A DNA stretch of 64,000 bases, taken from the NCBI RefSeq assembly GCF_013426915.1, contig NZ_AP023179.1, positions 1,364,001 through 1,428,000 on the forward strand, read 5' to 3'. Every line of letters starts with the position of its first letter. The stretch's first letter is position 1. A program made the translations under genes and the position numbers. The stretch comes from Paraburkholderia sp. PGU19 (GTDB lineage Bacteria; Pseudomonadota; Gammaproteobacteria; Burkholderiales; Burkholderiaceae). Shown here piece by piece: positions 18,471 through 27,466 of this stretch. Under the pieces are notes generated by a model, which saw only the letters and a list, made by a program, of their open reading frames with translations, searched no databases and had not been told where the DNA came from.

Positions 18471-18555
18471 TGTTGTCGGAATCAGCGCCATCGCCATCAC
18501 CCGCCCATTCGTCTACAGTATCCCGCTCAGACCAACCCCAACGGGAGAAAGCAGC

Positions 18556-19176
18556 ATGCAACTGATCGGCATGATGGATTCGCCTTACGTCCGGCGCGTC
18601 GCCATTTCACTCGCGGTGCTCGGCCTGCCGTTCGAGCACCAGAGCGTATCGGTGTTCCGGCACTTCGACACGTTCGCGAAGATCAATCCCGTGGTGAAGG
18701 CGCCGACCTTCATCGCCGACGACGGCACGCTGCTGATCGATTCGTCGCTGATCCTCGATTATCTGGACCATCTGAGCCCGCCCGATAAGCGCCTGATACC
18801 CGCCGCCCCAAGCGAGCGTCTGAAGGCGCTGAGCCTGATCGGCTTCGCGCTCGCCGCCTGCGAAAAGACGATGCAAAACGTCTACGAGCTGAACCTGCGT
18901 CCCGCCGAGCGCCAGCACCAACCGTGGATCGACCGCGTCCAGACGCAACTGTTCGCCGCGTATGACCATCTGGAGACAGCCATCGCGGGCCGCGAAGGAA
19001 ACGGCTGGCTGCTGGGCGACCGTCTGATGCAGCCAGACATCACGCTGGCCGTCACCTGGCGATTCCAGCAGTTCATGCTGCCCGATCTCGTCGATCCCGC
19101 CCGTTACCCGGCGCTGGCCGCGTTCTCGAAACGCGCCGAAGCGCTGCCGGAATTCGTCGCCACGCCGCTCGAATGA
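18556..19176 (+). CDS. Glutathione S-transferase family protein
   Basis: This is a 206-residue protein with a thioredoxin-like N-terminal domain (MQLIGMMDSPYVRRVAISLAV, and VKAPTFIADDG containing the cis-proline-like turn). The glutathione gamma-glutamyl site is LLIDSSLILDYLD. A helical C-terminal domain follows (WLLGDRLMQPDITLAVTWRF). It should conjugate glutathione to an electrophile or act as a glutathione-dependent reductase in the cytoplasm. SP(Y/F)VRR near the N-terminus is the common catalytic Ser-type arrangement. ATG 18556 has a GGGAGAA ribosome binding site, and the in-frame upstream extension overlaps a hairpin and was rejected. Confidence 0.87.
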   Translation: MQLIGMMDSPYVRRVAISLAVLGLPFEHQSVSVFRHFDTFAKINPVVKAPTFIADDGTLLIDSSLILDYLDHLSPPDKRLIPAAPSERLKALSLIGFALAACEKTMQNVYELNLRPAERQHQPWIDRVQTQLFAAYDHLETAIAGREGNGWLLGDRLMQPDITLAVTWRFQQFMLPDLVDPARYPALAAFSKRAEALPEFVATPLE

Positions 19177-19393
19177 CCGTGCTTTTACGGCTCGGCAAAC
19201 GCCCGCACAACCGGCTGCGCCGAGCCCGAAACCATATGGCGCAAGGCGTTGCGGGATTGTTCTGCTCCGTCGACAACTATCTTCGCGTTTAGCTCATTTA
19301 TCCCTAACACTCCGCTCTCTACAATCCATCCATCGAAACTTGTATGCAGATCGACACCGTGCCCGATACGCGGCGTCATTGATGGGAGTAGCC

Positions 19394-19585
19394 ATGAGAG
19401 CGATCATCGAACGACAGCTTTATCACCCGGCCGTAGTGCTGCCGATGGTGTCGCTCATCCAGATCATGGTGCAGGTCGACTTCAATCTGAGCCAGGCGGG
19501 TTTCGTCGTCGCGACGAACGGCGCACGCGCCGCGCTGCAACGCTCGCGCGAACTGATCTGCTCGCTGCATCATTGCGATGCATGA
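19394..19585 (+). CDS. Small hypothetical protein
   Basis: This is a possible 63-residue protein beginning MRAIIERQLYHPAVVL, with a GGGAGTAG site directly upstream. It has one weakly hydrophobic stretch (VVLPMVSLIQIMVQV) and no recognised domain. It lies alone between the GST and oxidoreductase genes. The good ribosome binding site and lack of a competing frame support translation. The assignment rests only on that, so it could be spurious. Confidence 0.4.
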   Translation: MRAIIERQLYHPAVVLPMVSLIQIMVQVDFNLSQAGFVVATNGARAALQRSRELICSLHHCDA

Positions 19586-19712
19586 TTCGCGCGGAATGAA
19601 CCGCTGAACGACGTCCGAACGACCGACGCTCCATCACCGGGACTCACCACTTCGAGAAACACACGGCAGGCGTAAGATGTCCGACTCGCACACGCGATTC
19701 GGGAGATCTGCC

Positions 19713-21116
19713 ATGCCACAGCATTTCGACGCCATCGTGATCGGCACGGGACAGGGCGGTTCGCCCCTCGCCGTGCGTCTTGCGGAAAACGGCCGCAAGA
19801 CGGCCGTCATCGAACGCGACAAGTTCGGCGGGACTTGTGTGAATGTCGGCTGCACGCCGACCAAGGCGTATGTGGCGAGCGCGCGCACCGCGCACGTCGC
19901 GCGCCGCGCGGCCGATTACGGTGTGCATATCGCGGGCGATGTCAGCGTTGATCTGGCGCAGGTAAAGGCGCGCAAGGACAAGATCATCGGCCAGTCGCGC
20001 GACGGCGTCGAAAAGTGGCTGCGCAATACCGGGAATGTCACCGTCTTCAAAGGCCATGCGCGGTTCACCGGCGCGCATGCACTCACCGTCACCGATCCCG
20101 AAAGCGGCAACGTGCTGGCCGAACTGCAGGCCGACGACATCTTCATCAACACGGGCACACGCGCCGTCATTCCGAAGCTCGAAGGACTCGAGCGCATCCG
20201 TTATCAAACGAACTCGACGCTGCTCGATCTGACTGAATTGCCTGACCATCTGGCTATCGTCGGCGGCAGTTATATCGCGCTCGAATTCGCGCAGGTGTTC
20301 CGCCGCTTCGGCAGCCGCGTGACGGTGATCGTGCGCGGCGAGCGCGTGCTCGCGCGCGAGGACGAAGACTTCGCTCGCAACGTGCAGAAAGTGCTCACGC
20401 GCGAGGGTATCGAATTCCGCTTCGGCGCCGAGCCCTCGCTTGTCGAGCCGTTGCACGAGAATGGCGACGGCGTGCGTCTGTTGTTCGGCGCCGATGCCGC
20501 GCCGCTCGAAGCATCGCATCTGCTGTTCGCAACGGGCCGCCGCCCGAATACCGACGATCTCGGTCTCGACGCAGCCGGCATCAATGTCGATAAGCACGGC
20601 ACGATTCCCGTCGACGGCCAGTTGCGCACGAACGTACCCGGCGTGTGGGCGATCGGCGACGCGAACGGGCGCGGCGCGTTCACGCATACGTCTTACGACG
20701 ATTATCAGATCGTGTCGGCGAATCTGTTCGACGGCGGCAAGCGCAGTGTCGACGACCGCATCATGGCGTACGCCGTGTTCGTCGATCCGCCGCTCGCGCG
20801 CGTCGGCCTGTCCGAGCACGAGGTGCGCGCGAGCGGCCGCGACGCGCTGATCTCAACGATGCCGATGACGCGCGTCGGCCGGGCACGCGAGAAGGGCGAG
20901 ACGGACGGCTTCATGAAAGTGCTCGTCGACAACGCGTCCAAGCAGATACTCGGCGCGACGATCTACGGCGTCGACGGCGATGAAGCCATCCACACGTTCA
21001 TCGACATCATGACGGCGCGCGCGCCCTACACGACGCTGCAGTTCGCGATGCATATCCACCCGACGATCAGCGAACTGGTCCCAACGCTGCTCGACGGCCT
21101 CGCGCCGCTGAAGTGA
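19713..21116 (+). CDS. FAD-dependent pyridine nucleotide-disulfide oxidoreductase (mercuric-reductase-like)
   Basis: This is a 467-residue flavoenzyme. It has an FAD-binding GTGQGGSPLA motif near residue 10 and a redox-active disulfide in GGTCVNVGCTPTK. A second nucleotide-binding fold follows (IVGGSYIALEFAQVF), then the GVWAIGD FAD motif and a C-terminal dimerisation domain with the HIHPTISE block that supplies the catalytic His/Glu. It belongs to the MerA/Lpd-like group, but there is no N-terminal heavy-metal domain and no C-terminal cysteine pair. Mercury reduction is therefore unlikely, and the physiological disulfide substrate is unknown. It is followed after 11 bp by a cupin gene, probably the same operon. 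Confidence 0.85.
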   Translation: MPQHFDAIVIGTGQGGSPLAVRLAENGRKTAVIERDKFGGTCVNVGCTPTKAYVASARTAHVARRAADYGVHIAGDVSVDLAQVKARKDKIIGQSRDGVEKWLRNTGNVTVFKGHARFTGAHALTVTDPESGNVLAELQADDIFINTGTRAVIPKLEGLERIRYQTNSTLLDLTELPDHLAIVGGSYIALEFAQVFRRFGSRVTVIVRGERVLAREDEDFARNVQKVLTREGIEFRFGAEPSLVEPLHENGDGVRLLFGADAAPLEASHLLFATGRRPNTDDLGLDAAGINVDKHGTIPVDGQLRTNVPGVWAIGDANGRGAFTHTSYDDYQIVSANLFDGGKRSVDDRIMAYAVFVDPPLARVGLSEHEVRASGRDALISTMPMTRVGRAREKGETDGFMKVLVDNASKQILGATIYGVDGDEAIHTFIDIMTARAPYTTLQFAMHIHPTISELVPTLLDGLAPLK

Positions 21117-21127
21117 GGTAGCCGCAC

Positions 21128-21460
21128 ATGCAACTGCAAACGGGCAATCTGTTTAGCGGCGAAGCGAAGCGCGACGGCGAAGAGCGGATCGACGTGCTCG
21201 TCACGGGACAACGCCTGAACGTGGAGCGCATCGTGTCGATGGGACATACGAGTCCCGATGGCTTCTGGTACGACGACTCGCGCGCCGAATGGGTCGTGCT
21301 GCTGTCGGGCGCGGCCGTGCTCGAATTCGAAGAAGACGCGACGCTGCACGACATGCGTCCCGGCGACTACGTGCTGATTGGCCCGCATTGCCGGCATCGG
21401 GTTGCGTGGACGCATGAAAACGAACAGACCGTCTGGCTCGCGATCTATCACGAGCCTTGA
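21128..21460 (+). CDS. Cupin-domain protein
   Basis: This is a 110-residue single cupin barrel. Conserved features include GFWYDDSRAEWVVLLSGAAVLEFE (cupin motif 1, with E and fewer histidines than usual) and MRPGDYVLIGPHCRHRVAWT (motif 2 with PxxxxH). It may bind a metal through the reduced His set. No catalytic role is known. The ATG follows the oxidoreductase stop by 11 bp with a GAGG site, so the two are probably co-transcribed. The role is likely accessory. Confidence 0.8.
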   Translation: MQLQTGNLFSGEAKRDGEERIDVLVTGQRLNVERIVSMGHTSPDGFWYDDSRAEWVVLLSGAAVLEFEEDATLHDMRPGDYVLIGPHCRHRVAWTHENEQTVWLAIYHEP

Positions 21461-21600
21461 GCGTTGCGTTGAAAGAGCGGCGCATTTGACCATCATCGAC
21501 AGCCCGGCCTGTGATCGCGGATAATCGGCAGCGGCGATTAGCGGTGGGGTAGGGCCTCGCCTGCGCCGATGACAAACAATCCGCAACAGGAACCGGGCAG

Positions 21601-22176
<576 letters not shown>

Positions 22177-22179
22177 CCG

Positions 22180-22968
22180 ATGCTCGCGCTCAAGCTCGCG
22201 CTCGTGCCAGGCTTTCTCGCGGCGCTGACGATGGCGGGGCGCGTGTGGGGACCGTCGGTGGCGGGTTGGCTAGCTGGATTGCCCGTCGTTGCGGGGCCGA
22301 TCGTGCTGCTGCTCGCGCTGGAGCGCGGCACGGCGTTCGCGGCGCAGGCGTCGGCGGCATCGATTGCTGCGATTGCCGCGTCGGAGGCGTTCAACTTCGC
22401 TTATGCGTGGACGTGCCGTTTCGCTCGCTGGCCTGTGGCGCTGGGCGCGGGCCTCGTCGCGTGGGCGTTGATCGCCGTGTTGCTCACGCACTTGCCGGTG
22501 AGTCTTGCATGGTCGCTGGCGGCGGTGTGTGTGGCCGTGGCCGTCTCGCAAGCCGGGTTGCCTCGCGTCGAACGCACGGTGCCGGCGGCGCGCATCGGTG
22601 TCATCGACCTCGCGTTGCGCATGCTCGCGGGTGCCGTGCTGACGCTCGTGGTAACGACGCTCTCCGCGTCGATGGGCGCGGCGTGGAGCGGCATGCTGTC
22701 TGTCTTTCCGCTACTCGGCATCGTGCTCGCGGTCTCGGCGCAACGCGCGCATGGCGCGGGCTTCGTCGCGCTGCTGATGCGCGGCATGGTGATCGGGCGC
22801 GCGTCGTTCGCGGCGTTCTTCTCGGTTGTGGCGCTGACATTGCCGACGCTTGGCGTGCTGTCCGCGTTCGCATGCGGCGCTGTCGTGTCGGTGCTCGTGC
22901 AGGGCGCGACGAAGCGGCTGCTCGCGATGTCGCGCAAGCCGCGCGCGCCGCTGGCCGCGCTCGATTGA
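22180..22968 (+). CDS. Hypothetical integral membrane protein
   Basis: This is a 262-residue protein that is mostly hydrophobic, with roughly eight predicted helices and an alanine/valine-rich composition. There is a basic C-terminal tail (KRLLAMSRKPRAP). I do not recognise a named family. It begins 4 bp after the TMEM175-like gene and ends 16 bp before the phosphatase gene, so all three may be one transcript. Its internal pattern (GPSVAGWLAGLPVVAGPIVL near the start, GMLSVFPLLGIVLAVS later) hints at an internal duplication of a four-helix unit. Confidence 0.75.
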   Translation: MLALKLALVPGFLAALTMAGRVWGPSVAGWLAGLPVVAGPIVLLLALERGTAFAAQASAASIAAIAASEAFNFAYAWTCRFARWPVALGAGLVAWALIAVLLTHLPVSLAWSLAAVCVAVAVSQAGLPRVERTVPAARIGVIDLALRMLAGAVLTLVVTTLSASMGAAWSGMLSVFPLLGIVLAVSAQRAHGAGFVALLMRGMVIGRASFAAFFSVVALTLPTLGVLSAFACGAVVSVLVQGATKRLLAMSRKPRAPLAALD

Positions 22969-22984
22969 GCTTCTTCAGGAACGC

Positions 22985-23470
22985 ATGATGACGACGCGCC
23001 GCACGCAATCTTCCCGCATCGGCCTGATTTCGGACACGCACAATCTCGTGCGTCCCGAGGCGCTGGCGTGGCTCGCGGGATGCGACGCGATCGTTCACGC
23101 GGGCGACATCTGCAATCAGGCGGTGCTCGATGCGCTCACGGCCATAGCGCCGTTGACGGTCGTGCGCGGCAACAACGACACGGGCGCATGGGCCGCGTCG
23201 ATTCCGGCGCACGCGACGCTCGACGTGCAACAGGTGAAGATTTTCATCGTTCACGATATCGCCGACTTGCCGCGCAATCTGCATGACGAGGGCGTGCGCG
23301 TCGTCGTGACGGGGCATTCGCACAAACCGTTGATCGTCGAGCGGGACGGTGTGCTGTTCGTCAATCCGGGCAGCGCGGGGCCGCGCCGTTTCAAATTGCC
23401 GATCTCAGCGGGCATGTTGACGATCGATGGGGCGGATGTCGAAGCCACGCTGCAGACGCTGACGCCATAA
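22985..23470 (+). CDS. YfcE/MJ0936-type metallophosphoesterase
   Basis: This is a 161-residue small metallophosphoesterase. The metal-ligand motifs are complete: DTHN near the N-terminus, HAGDI, GNND, HDI and GHSH. The length and compact order match the YfcE/MJ0936 family of phosphodiesterases with broad activity on artificial diesters. The physiological substrate is unknown. The ATG at 22985 is preceded by AGGAACGC. It overlaps no other gene and is followed by a strong hairpin shared with the convergent symporter gene. Confidence 0.82.
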   Translation: MMTTRRTQSSRIGLISDTHNLVRPEALAWLAGCDAIVHAGDICNQAVLDALTAIAPLTVVRGNNDTGAWAASIPAHATLDVQQVKIFIVHDIADLPRNLHDEGVRVVVTGHSHKPLIVERDGVLFVNPGSAGPRRFKLPISAGMLTIDGADVEATLQTLTP

Positions 23471-23500
23471 AAAAATCGGGTCAGCGGAAGCTGACCCGAT
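23468..23500 (-). terminator. Terminator of the proP-like gene
   Basis: A perfect 11 bp stem (ATCGGGTCAGC/GCTGACCCGAT) with loop GGAA is followed on the minus strand by seven T. On the plus strand it is followed by TCAATTC, so it is weaker in that direction. It lies about 30 bp after the symporter stop codon and next to the phosphatase stop codon. Confidence 0.85.
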
Positions 23501-23527
23501 TCAATTCAACACGTGAATCGATGTCGC

Positions 23528-24997
23528 TTATGCACGCGCCGTCACGGCGGAGGCATACGCTTCCTCGAGTTCCACGGCTTCGCGCTCGCCGCGCAGCACG
23601 GCATGCGCTTCGGCACGCGTCGCGACGCACGGACCCGAGCCGAGCAACGGCTTGCGAGCCGTTTCACGCAGCGCCAGCACCGAGACGATACCGATGATCG
23701 ACGCACCCATCAGGTAGTACGCGGGCATCATCAGATTGCCGGTGCGATCGACCAGCCATGCCGTCACCAGCGGCGTCGTACCGCCGAACAGCGACACCGA
23801 CACGTTGAAGCCAATCGCCAGCGCGCCGTAACGGATCTTCGTCGGGAAGAGGGCCGGCAGCGACGACGGCATCACGCCCGTGAACGTCGACAGCAGCGCG
23901 CCGAGAATCAGCAGGCCGCTGAACACGGGCAGCACCGTGCCCATACGGATCAGCAGCAGCGCCGGAATCGACAGCGCGAACAGACCCACGCAGCCGAGCA
24001 GCATGACGGGCTTGCGGCCGATCTTATCGGACAGATGACCCGCGTAGAGCGTCATCGGCATCATCAGCACCATCACGAGCAGCACGAGGAACAGACCGTG
24101 CGATTCGTTGAAGTGCAGCGTGGCCGACAGGTAGCTCGGCAGATACGACAGCGCCATGTAGTCGGTGACGTTGAAGATCAGCACGAGGCCGACGCACAGC
24201 AGCAACGGCTTCCATTGCTGCGCGAGCAGTTCCACGAACTTCTGCTTCGGACGCGACATCTCGTCCGCTTCACGCGCTTCCGCTTCCTTCTTGAACGCAG
24301 GCGTCTCTTCGAGCTTCATCCGGATATACAGGCCCACAAGGCCCAGCGGACCCGCGATGAAGAACGGCACGCGCCAGCCCCACGACAGCAGCGCTTCCTG
24401 CGACAGCGTCGCCGTCAGCACGGCAACCGTGCCTGCGCCGAGGATATAGCCGACCAGCGTGCCGAATTCGAGGAAGCTCCCCGCGAAGCCACGGCGCCGA
24501 TCCGTCGCAAACTCGGCGATAAAGGTAGCGGCGCCACCATACTCGCCGCCCGTCGAAAAGCCCTGCACGAGACGCGCGACGAGCAGCAGCGCGGGCGCGA
24601 GAATGCCGATCGAACCATAGCTCGGGATCAGGCCGATCGCGAACGTGCCGACGGCCATCATGATCATCGTCATTGCGAGCACGCGCTGACGGCCGATGCG
24701 GTCGCCGAGCGGCCCGAACACCATGCCGCCGATCGGGCGCACGAGGAACGCGGCGGCAAACGTGCCGAAGGTCGCGATCAACTGCGCCGACGGGCTGCTC
24801 GACGGGAAGAACACTTTGCCGAGCGTGACAGCGATATAGCTGTACACGCCGAAATCGAACCATTCCATTGCGTTGCCGAGCGCCATGGCGCCGACGGCAC
24901 GTTTGAGAAGGGAATTGTCGACGACGGTGATGTCGTCGAGAGTCAGGCTGTTGTCTTTGTTCTTATGTCGCCAGAAACCGTTGCTGGAAGCGGTCAA
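23528..24997 (-). CDS. proP: ProP-like MFS (MHS family) proton symporter
   Basis: This is a 489-residue inner-membrane symporter resembling E. coli ProP along its length. Shared blocks are LGNAMEWFDFGVYSYIA, the GDRIGRQRVLA loop, GLIPSYGSIGI, QGFSTGGEYGGA, DRRRGFAGSFLEFG, NLMMPAYYLM and ETARKPL. ProP imports proline and glycine betaine during hyperosmotic stress. The C-terminal coiled coil used by E. coli ProP for osmosensing is missing, so other MHS substrates are possible. The start was placed at TTG 24997 because AGGAG lies 8 nt upstream and TLDD-ITVVDN follows as in ProP. The frame is open further upstream but lacks a start signal. Confidence 0.75.
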   Translation of the reverse strand: MTASSNGFWRHKNKDNSLTLDDITVVDNSLLKRAVGAMALGNAMEWFDFGVYSYIAVTLGKVFFPSSSPSAQLIATFGTFAAAFLVRPIGGMVFGPLGDRIGRQRVLAMTMIMMAVGTFAIGLIPSYGSIGILAPALLLVARLVQGFSTGGEYGGAATFIAEFATDRRRGFAGSFLEFGTLVGYILGAGTVAVLTATLSQEALLSWGWRVPFFIAGPLGLVGLYIRMKLEETPAFKKEAEAREADEMSRPKQKFVELLAQQWKPLLLCVGLVLIFNVTDYMALSYLPSYLSATLHFNESHGLFLVLLVMVLMMPMTLYAGHLSDKIGRKPVMLLGCVGLFALSIPALLLIRMGTVLPVFSGLLILGALLSTFTGVMPSSLPALFPTKIRYGALAIGFNVSVSLFGGTTPLVTAWLVDRTGNLMMPAYYLMGASIIGIVSVLALRETARKPLLGSGPCVATRAEAHAVLRGEREAVELEEAYASAVTARA

Positions 24998-25055
24998 GGT
25001 ACAAGCTCCTATGACTGCGGCCGAACGCAAAAAGCGCTCCGCCACGGATTGCTGG

Positions 25056-25202
25056 AAAGTGCAGTTTCGCGAGCGGTCGATGCGAACAGGCGTAGCGCCT
25101 CGCACGGACCACGCAAAGGCGTACTGCGCAGACGTGCATAAGCACTTTGCGCAGAAAAAGTAACGCCCGTGCATCGCGAAGGTCGTCGCGAAATTGCACT
25201 TT
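25056..25202 (-). promoter_or_regulatory. Inverted-repeat region in the proP-like leader
   Basis: AAAGTGCAGTTTCGCGA at 25056-25072 is the inverse of the 17 bp at 25186-25202 except for one base. Between them lie smaller hairpins (AGGCG/CGCCT with a 3 nt loop, and GTGC/GCAC). The structure begins 59 bp upstream of the proP-like start and could fold in the 5' leader RNA. It may be a cis-regulatory RNA or a small mobile palindrome. No known riboswitch family was recognised. Confidence 0.5.
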
Positions 25203-25670
25203 GTTAGTTGCTGCTAAACGTTGGTACCCACGTGGCCTTGCAGGGGGGCAGATACCGGAGGACATGCACGCACGCGGTGCGCTCATGCCGCTTGAAAAGG
25301 CTTGAAACGAAAAAGGCCGGCGAGGCGTCGCTCTGGATCGCGCCGATCGGACCGACGCGACTTGCAACGAAACAACCGACAAGCCTTCTTGTATAAAAAA
25401 CAATTCAATCCGAACCTGGCACGCACGGCGGCCAAGGTGCAAACTGAACGCGAATGAAGGGTTAATGCTGTTAGAACGAAGCACATGATAGCACGATAAG
25501 CGAGGATCGCGCAAACCGACTGTCCGGCGCGGGGCGGGTGAGGGCGCGCAATCCGTTGCCTGGCGGGGGATTGCGGGAATTCGGCGGGTGCAGAAAAAGC
25601 GGCTCGGGATTAACGGTTTCGTTCAATCTGCCGGCCGCAGCGGAGCTGCCCGGCGGCCGGAAACAGGCGA

Positions 25671-25698
25671 AAAAAATCCGCGCACCGCGCGCGGATTC
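25671..25698 (-). terminator. Rho-independent terminator of the yggX gene
   Basis: The stem AATCCGCGC/GCGCGGATT (9 bp) with a 5 nt loop is followed on the minus strand by a T-run from AAAAAA at 25671-25676. It lies about 35 bp after the yggX stop codon. Confidence 0.8.
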
Positions 25699-25732
25699 TT
25701 CATTGCCTGTCGCGAACTGCCGCGACGAAAGC

Positions 25733-26008
25733 TCAGCCTTCCGAGGGCGGCACGTAGCCCGTAGCCTGATCGGCGCCTTCGCCGAAGAAGAATTTCTCCG
25801 TCTGCTTCATCAGATACTGGCGTGCGCGCGGGTCCGCCATGTTCAGGCGGTTTTCATTGATCAGCATGGTCTGCTGCTTGAGCCATTGCTGCCATGCTTC
25901 CTTCGAAATGCTCTCGTAGATCCGCTTGCCGAGTTCGCCCGGCAGCGGCGGGAAATCGAGACCTTCGGCTTCCTTGCCGAGCTTCGTGCATTGAACCATG
26001 CGAGTCAT
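25733..26008 (-). CDS. yggX: Iron-sulfur-linked oxidative damage protection protein YggX
   Basis: This is a 91-residue cytoplasmic protein that matches the YggX family closely: [24 protein letters not shown] and [15 protein letters not shown] are diagnostic blocks, and the length is typical (about 90). The single cysteine in VQC is the conserved one. YggX protects iron-sulfur clusters and limits oxidative damage. It begins 55 bp downstream of argA on the same strand and may share its transcript. It ends before a strong terminator. Confidence 0.93.
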   Translation of the reverse strand: MTRMVQCTKLGKEAEGLDFPPLPGELGKRIYESISKEAWQQWLKQQTMLINENRLNMADPRARQYLMKQTEKFFFGEGADQATGYVPPSEG

Positions 26009-26063
26009 GCTGTGCTTCTCCTGTGATCGATGTGGAACGGCGGCGCGTCGTTATTGTGAGCGC

Positions 26064-27443
26064 TCAGAGCTGTTTCATCAGCACGAGCGACTTGCGCTGC
26101 CAGTTGTAGAGGCGGCGGCGGTCTTCGGGCAGGTCGTCGACCGTGACCTTCACGAAGCCGCGCTTGAGGAACCAGTGTTCGGTGCGCGTCGTCAGCACGA
26201 AGATACGCGTCAATCCGCGCGCCCGTGCGCGCTGCTCGATGCGCTTGAGCAGCCGTTCGCCGTCGCCCGAGCCTTGTGCTTCCGGCGAGACCGTCAGGCA
26301 CGCCATCTCGCCGATGCGCTCCGCCGGATACGCATACAGCGCCGCGCAGCCGAACAGCACGCCATCGTGCTCGATCACCGAGAAATGGTCGATGTCGCGC
26401 TCGATCTGGTGACGCCCACGCCGCACCAGCGTGCCGTCGCTTTCGAGCGGCTCGATCAGCGTCAGAATGCCGCCGACGTCGTCCGGCGTCGCTTCGCGCA
26501 GGCTTTCGAGGTTCTCGTACGAGATCATCGTACCCACGCCATCGTGCAGGAACAGTTCCAGCAGCAGGCTGCCGTCGAGCGCGTACGGAATGATGTGCGA
26601 ACGCGCGACGCCGCCGCGGCACGCGCGAATGGAGTGCTTCAGATAGAAACCGGCATCGCCCGTCACGACGCCGCCTTCATGCAGGCGGTACGCGTCGTCC
26701 AGCGACAACTCGCGGATCAGCGCGCCTTCTTCGTCGAGCAGGCCTTCCGTCTCGGTGAGAAAGACGATCTTGTCGGCGCGTAGCGCAATCGCGGCGGCCG
26801 ACGCGACGTCTTCCATCGACAGATTGAATGCTTCGCCTGTCGGCGAGAAGCCGAGCGGCGAGAGCAGCACGATCTTGCCGCTCGAAAGCGTCTGGCGGAT
26901 CGACTCGGCATCGATCTTGCGCACCACGCCCGTATGCTGGAAATCGACCCCGTCGAGAATGCCTACGGGCCGCGCCGTCACGAAGTTGCCCGACACCACG
27001 CTGATGTGCGCGTGCGCCATCGGCGTGTTCGGCAAGCCCTGGCTGATCGCGGCCTCGATGTCCAGACGCACTTCGCCCGCCGCTTCTTTCGCGGATTCGA
27101 GCGCGCGCGCATTGGTGATGCGCATGCCGTGCGAAAACTCGGACTCGACGCCGTGCAGGCTCATCTGCTCTTCCACTTGCGGACGCGAGCCGTGTACGAG
27201 CACGATCTGGATACCCATCGCCTGCAACAGCGCGATATCGGACACCAGCGCGTTGAGCAGACCCTGATGCACGACTTCGCCGCCGAAGCCGACGACAAAC
27301 GTCTTGTTTCGGAACGCGTGGATGTACGGCGCGACCGATCGCATCCAGTCGACGAATTGCGCGTGTTGCAGCATGGCTTCCGAGTCGCTGGACGAGGCCG
27401 GCGAGCTGGCGGGCGTGGGGACGAGGTCGGTTTGGGAATTCAT
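26064..27443 (-). CDS. argA: N-acetylglutamate synthase (amino-acid N-acetyltransferase)
   Basis: This is a 459-residue enzyme of the first step of arginine synthesis (acetyl-CoA plus glutamate). The N-terminal half is an amino-acid-kinase fold (FVVGFGGEVVHQGLLNALVSDIALL and VLVHGSRPQVEEQ) that holds the arginine feedback site. The C-terminal GNAT domain has the acetyl-CoA loop VSPEAQGSGDGERLL. The start at 27443 matches the family N-terminus MNSQTD. There is no Shine-Dalgarno sequence, and a TATAAT lies only 7 nt upstream of the ATG. It diverges from hrpA with 23 bp between start codons. Confidence 0.93.
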   Translation of the reverse strand: MNSQTDLVPTPASSPASSSDSEAMLQHAQFVDWMRSVAPYIHAFRNKTFVVGFGGEVVHQGLLNALVSDIALLQAMGIQIVLVHGSRPQVEEQMSLHGVESEFSHGMRITNARALESAKEAAGEVRLDIEAAISQGLPNTPMAHAHISVVSGNFVTARPVGILDGVDFQHTGVVRKIDAESIRQTLSSGKIVLLSPLGFSPTGEAFNLSMEDVASAAAIALRADKIVFLTETEGLLDEEGALIRELSLDDAYRLHEGGVVTGDAGFYLKHSIRACRGGVARSHIIPYALDGSLLLELFLHDGVGTMISYENLESLREATPDDVGGILTLIEPLESDGTLVRRGRHQIERDIDHFSVIEHDGVLFGCAALYAYPAERIGEMACLTVSPEAQGSGDGERLLKRIEQRARARGLTRIFVLTTRTEHWFLKRGFVKVTVDDLPEDRRRLYNWQRKSLVLMKQL

Positions 27444-27450
27444 GCCCCGG

Positions 27451-27458
27451 ATTATAAT
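27451..27458. promoter_or_regulatory. Palindromic -10 motif between argA and hrpA
   Basis: The 8 bp ATTATAAT is its own reverse complement and gives a perfect TATAAT -10 hexamer on each strand (27453-27458 on plus, 27456-27451 on minus). The distance from hexamer to ATG is 8 nt for hrpA and 7 nt for argA. Both transcripts would therefore start at or next to their initiation codons. Neither gene has a Shine-Dalgarno sequence, which fits leaderless translation. -35 elements are weak on both sides. Confidence 0.6.
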
Positions 27459-27466
27459 GCGCCCCC

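Larger units (their letters stand above)
24998..25732. other. Long intergenic region upstream of proP-like gene
   Basis: No credible gene is present in these 735 bases. Open frames here lack family similarity or ribosome binding sites. The proximal part (25056-25202) holds an inverted repeat described separately. The middle contains a short A/T-rich tract (TTGTATAAAAAACAATTCAATC near 25390) that may be part of a promoter. The distal end carries the yggX terminator. Confidence 0.55.

Noticed and set aside
23513..25141. A 542-codon open frame antisense to the proP-like gene
   Set aside because: The composition is Arg/His/Gln-rich and the opposite strand has a secure ProP-like protein.
24963..25514. 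A 183-codon minus-strand frame over the proP-like leader
   Set aside because: No start signal or family similarity; it overlaps the inverted repeat and the start of the symporter.
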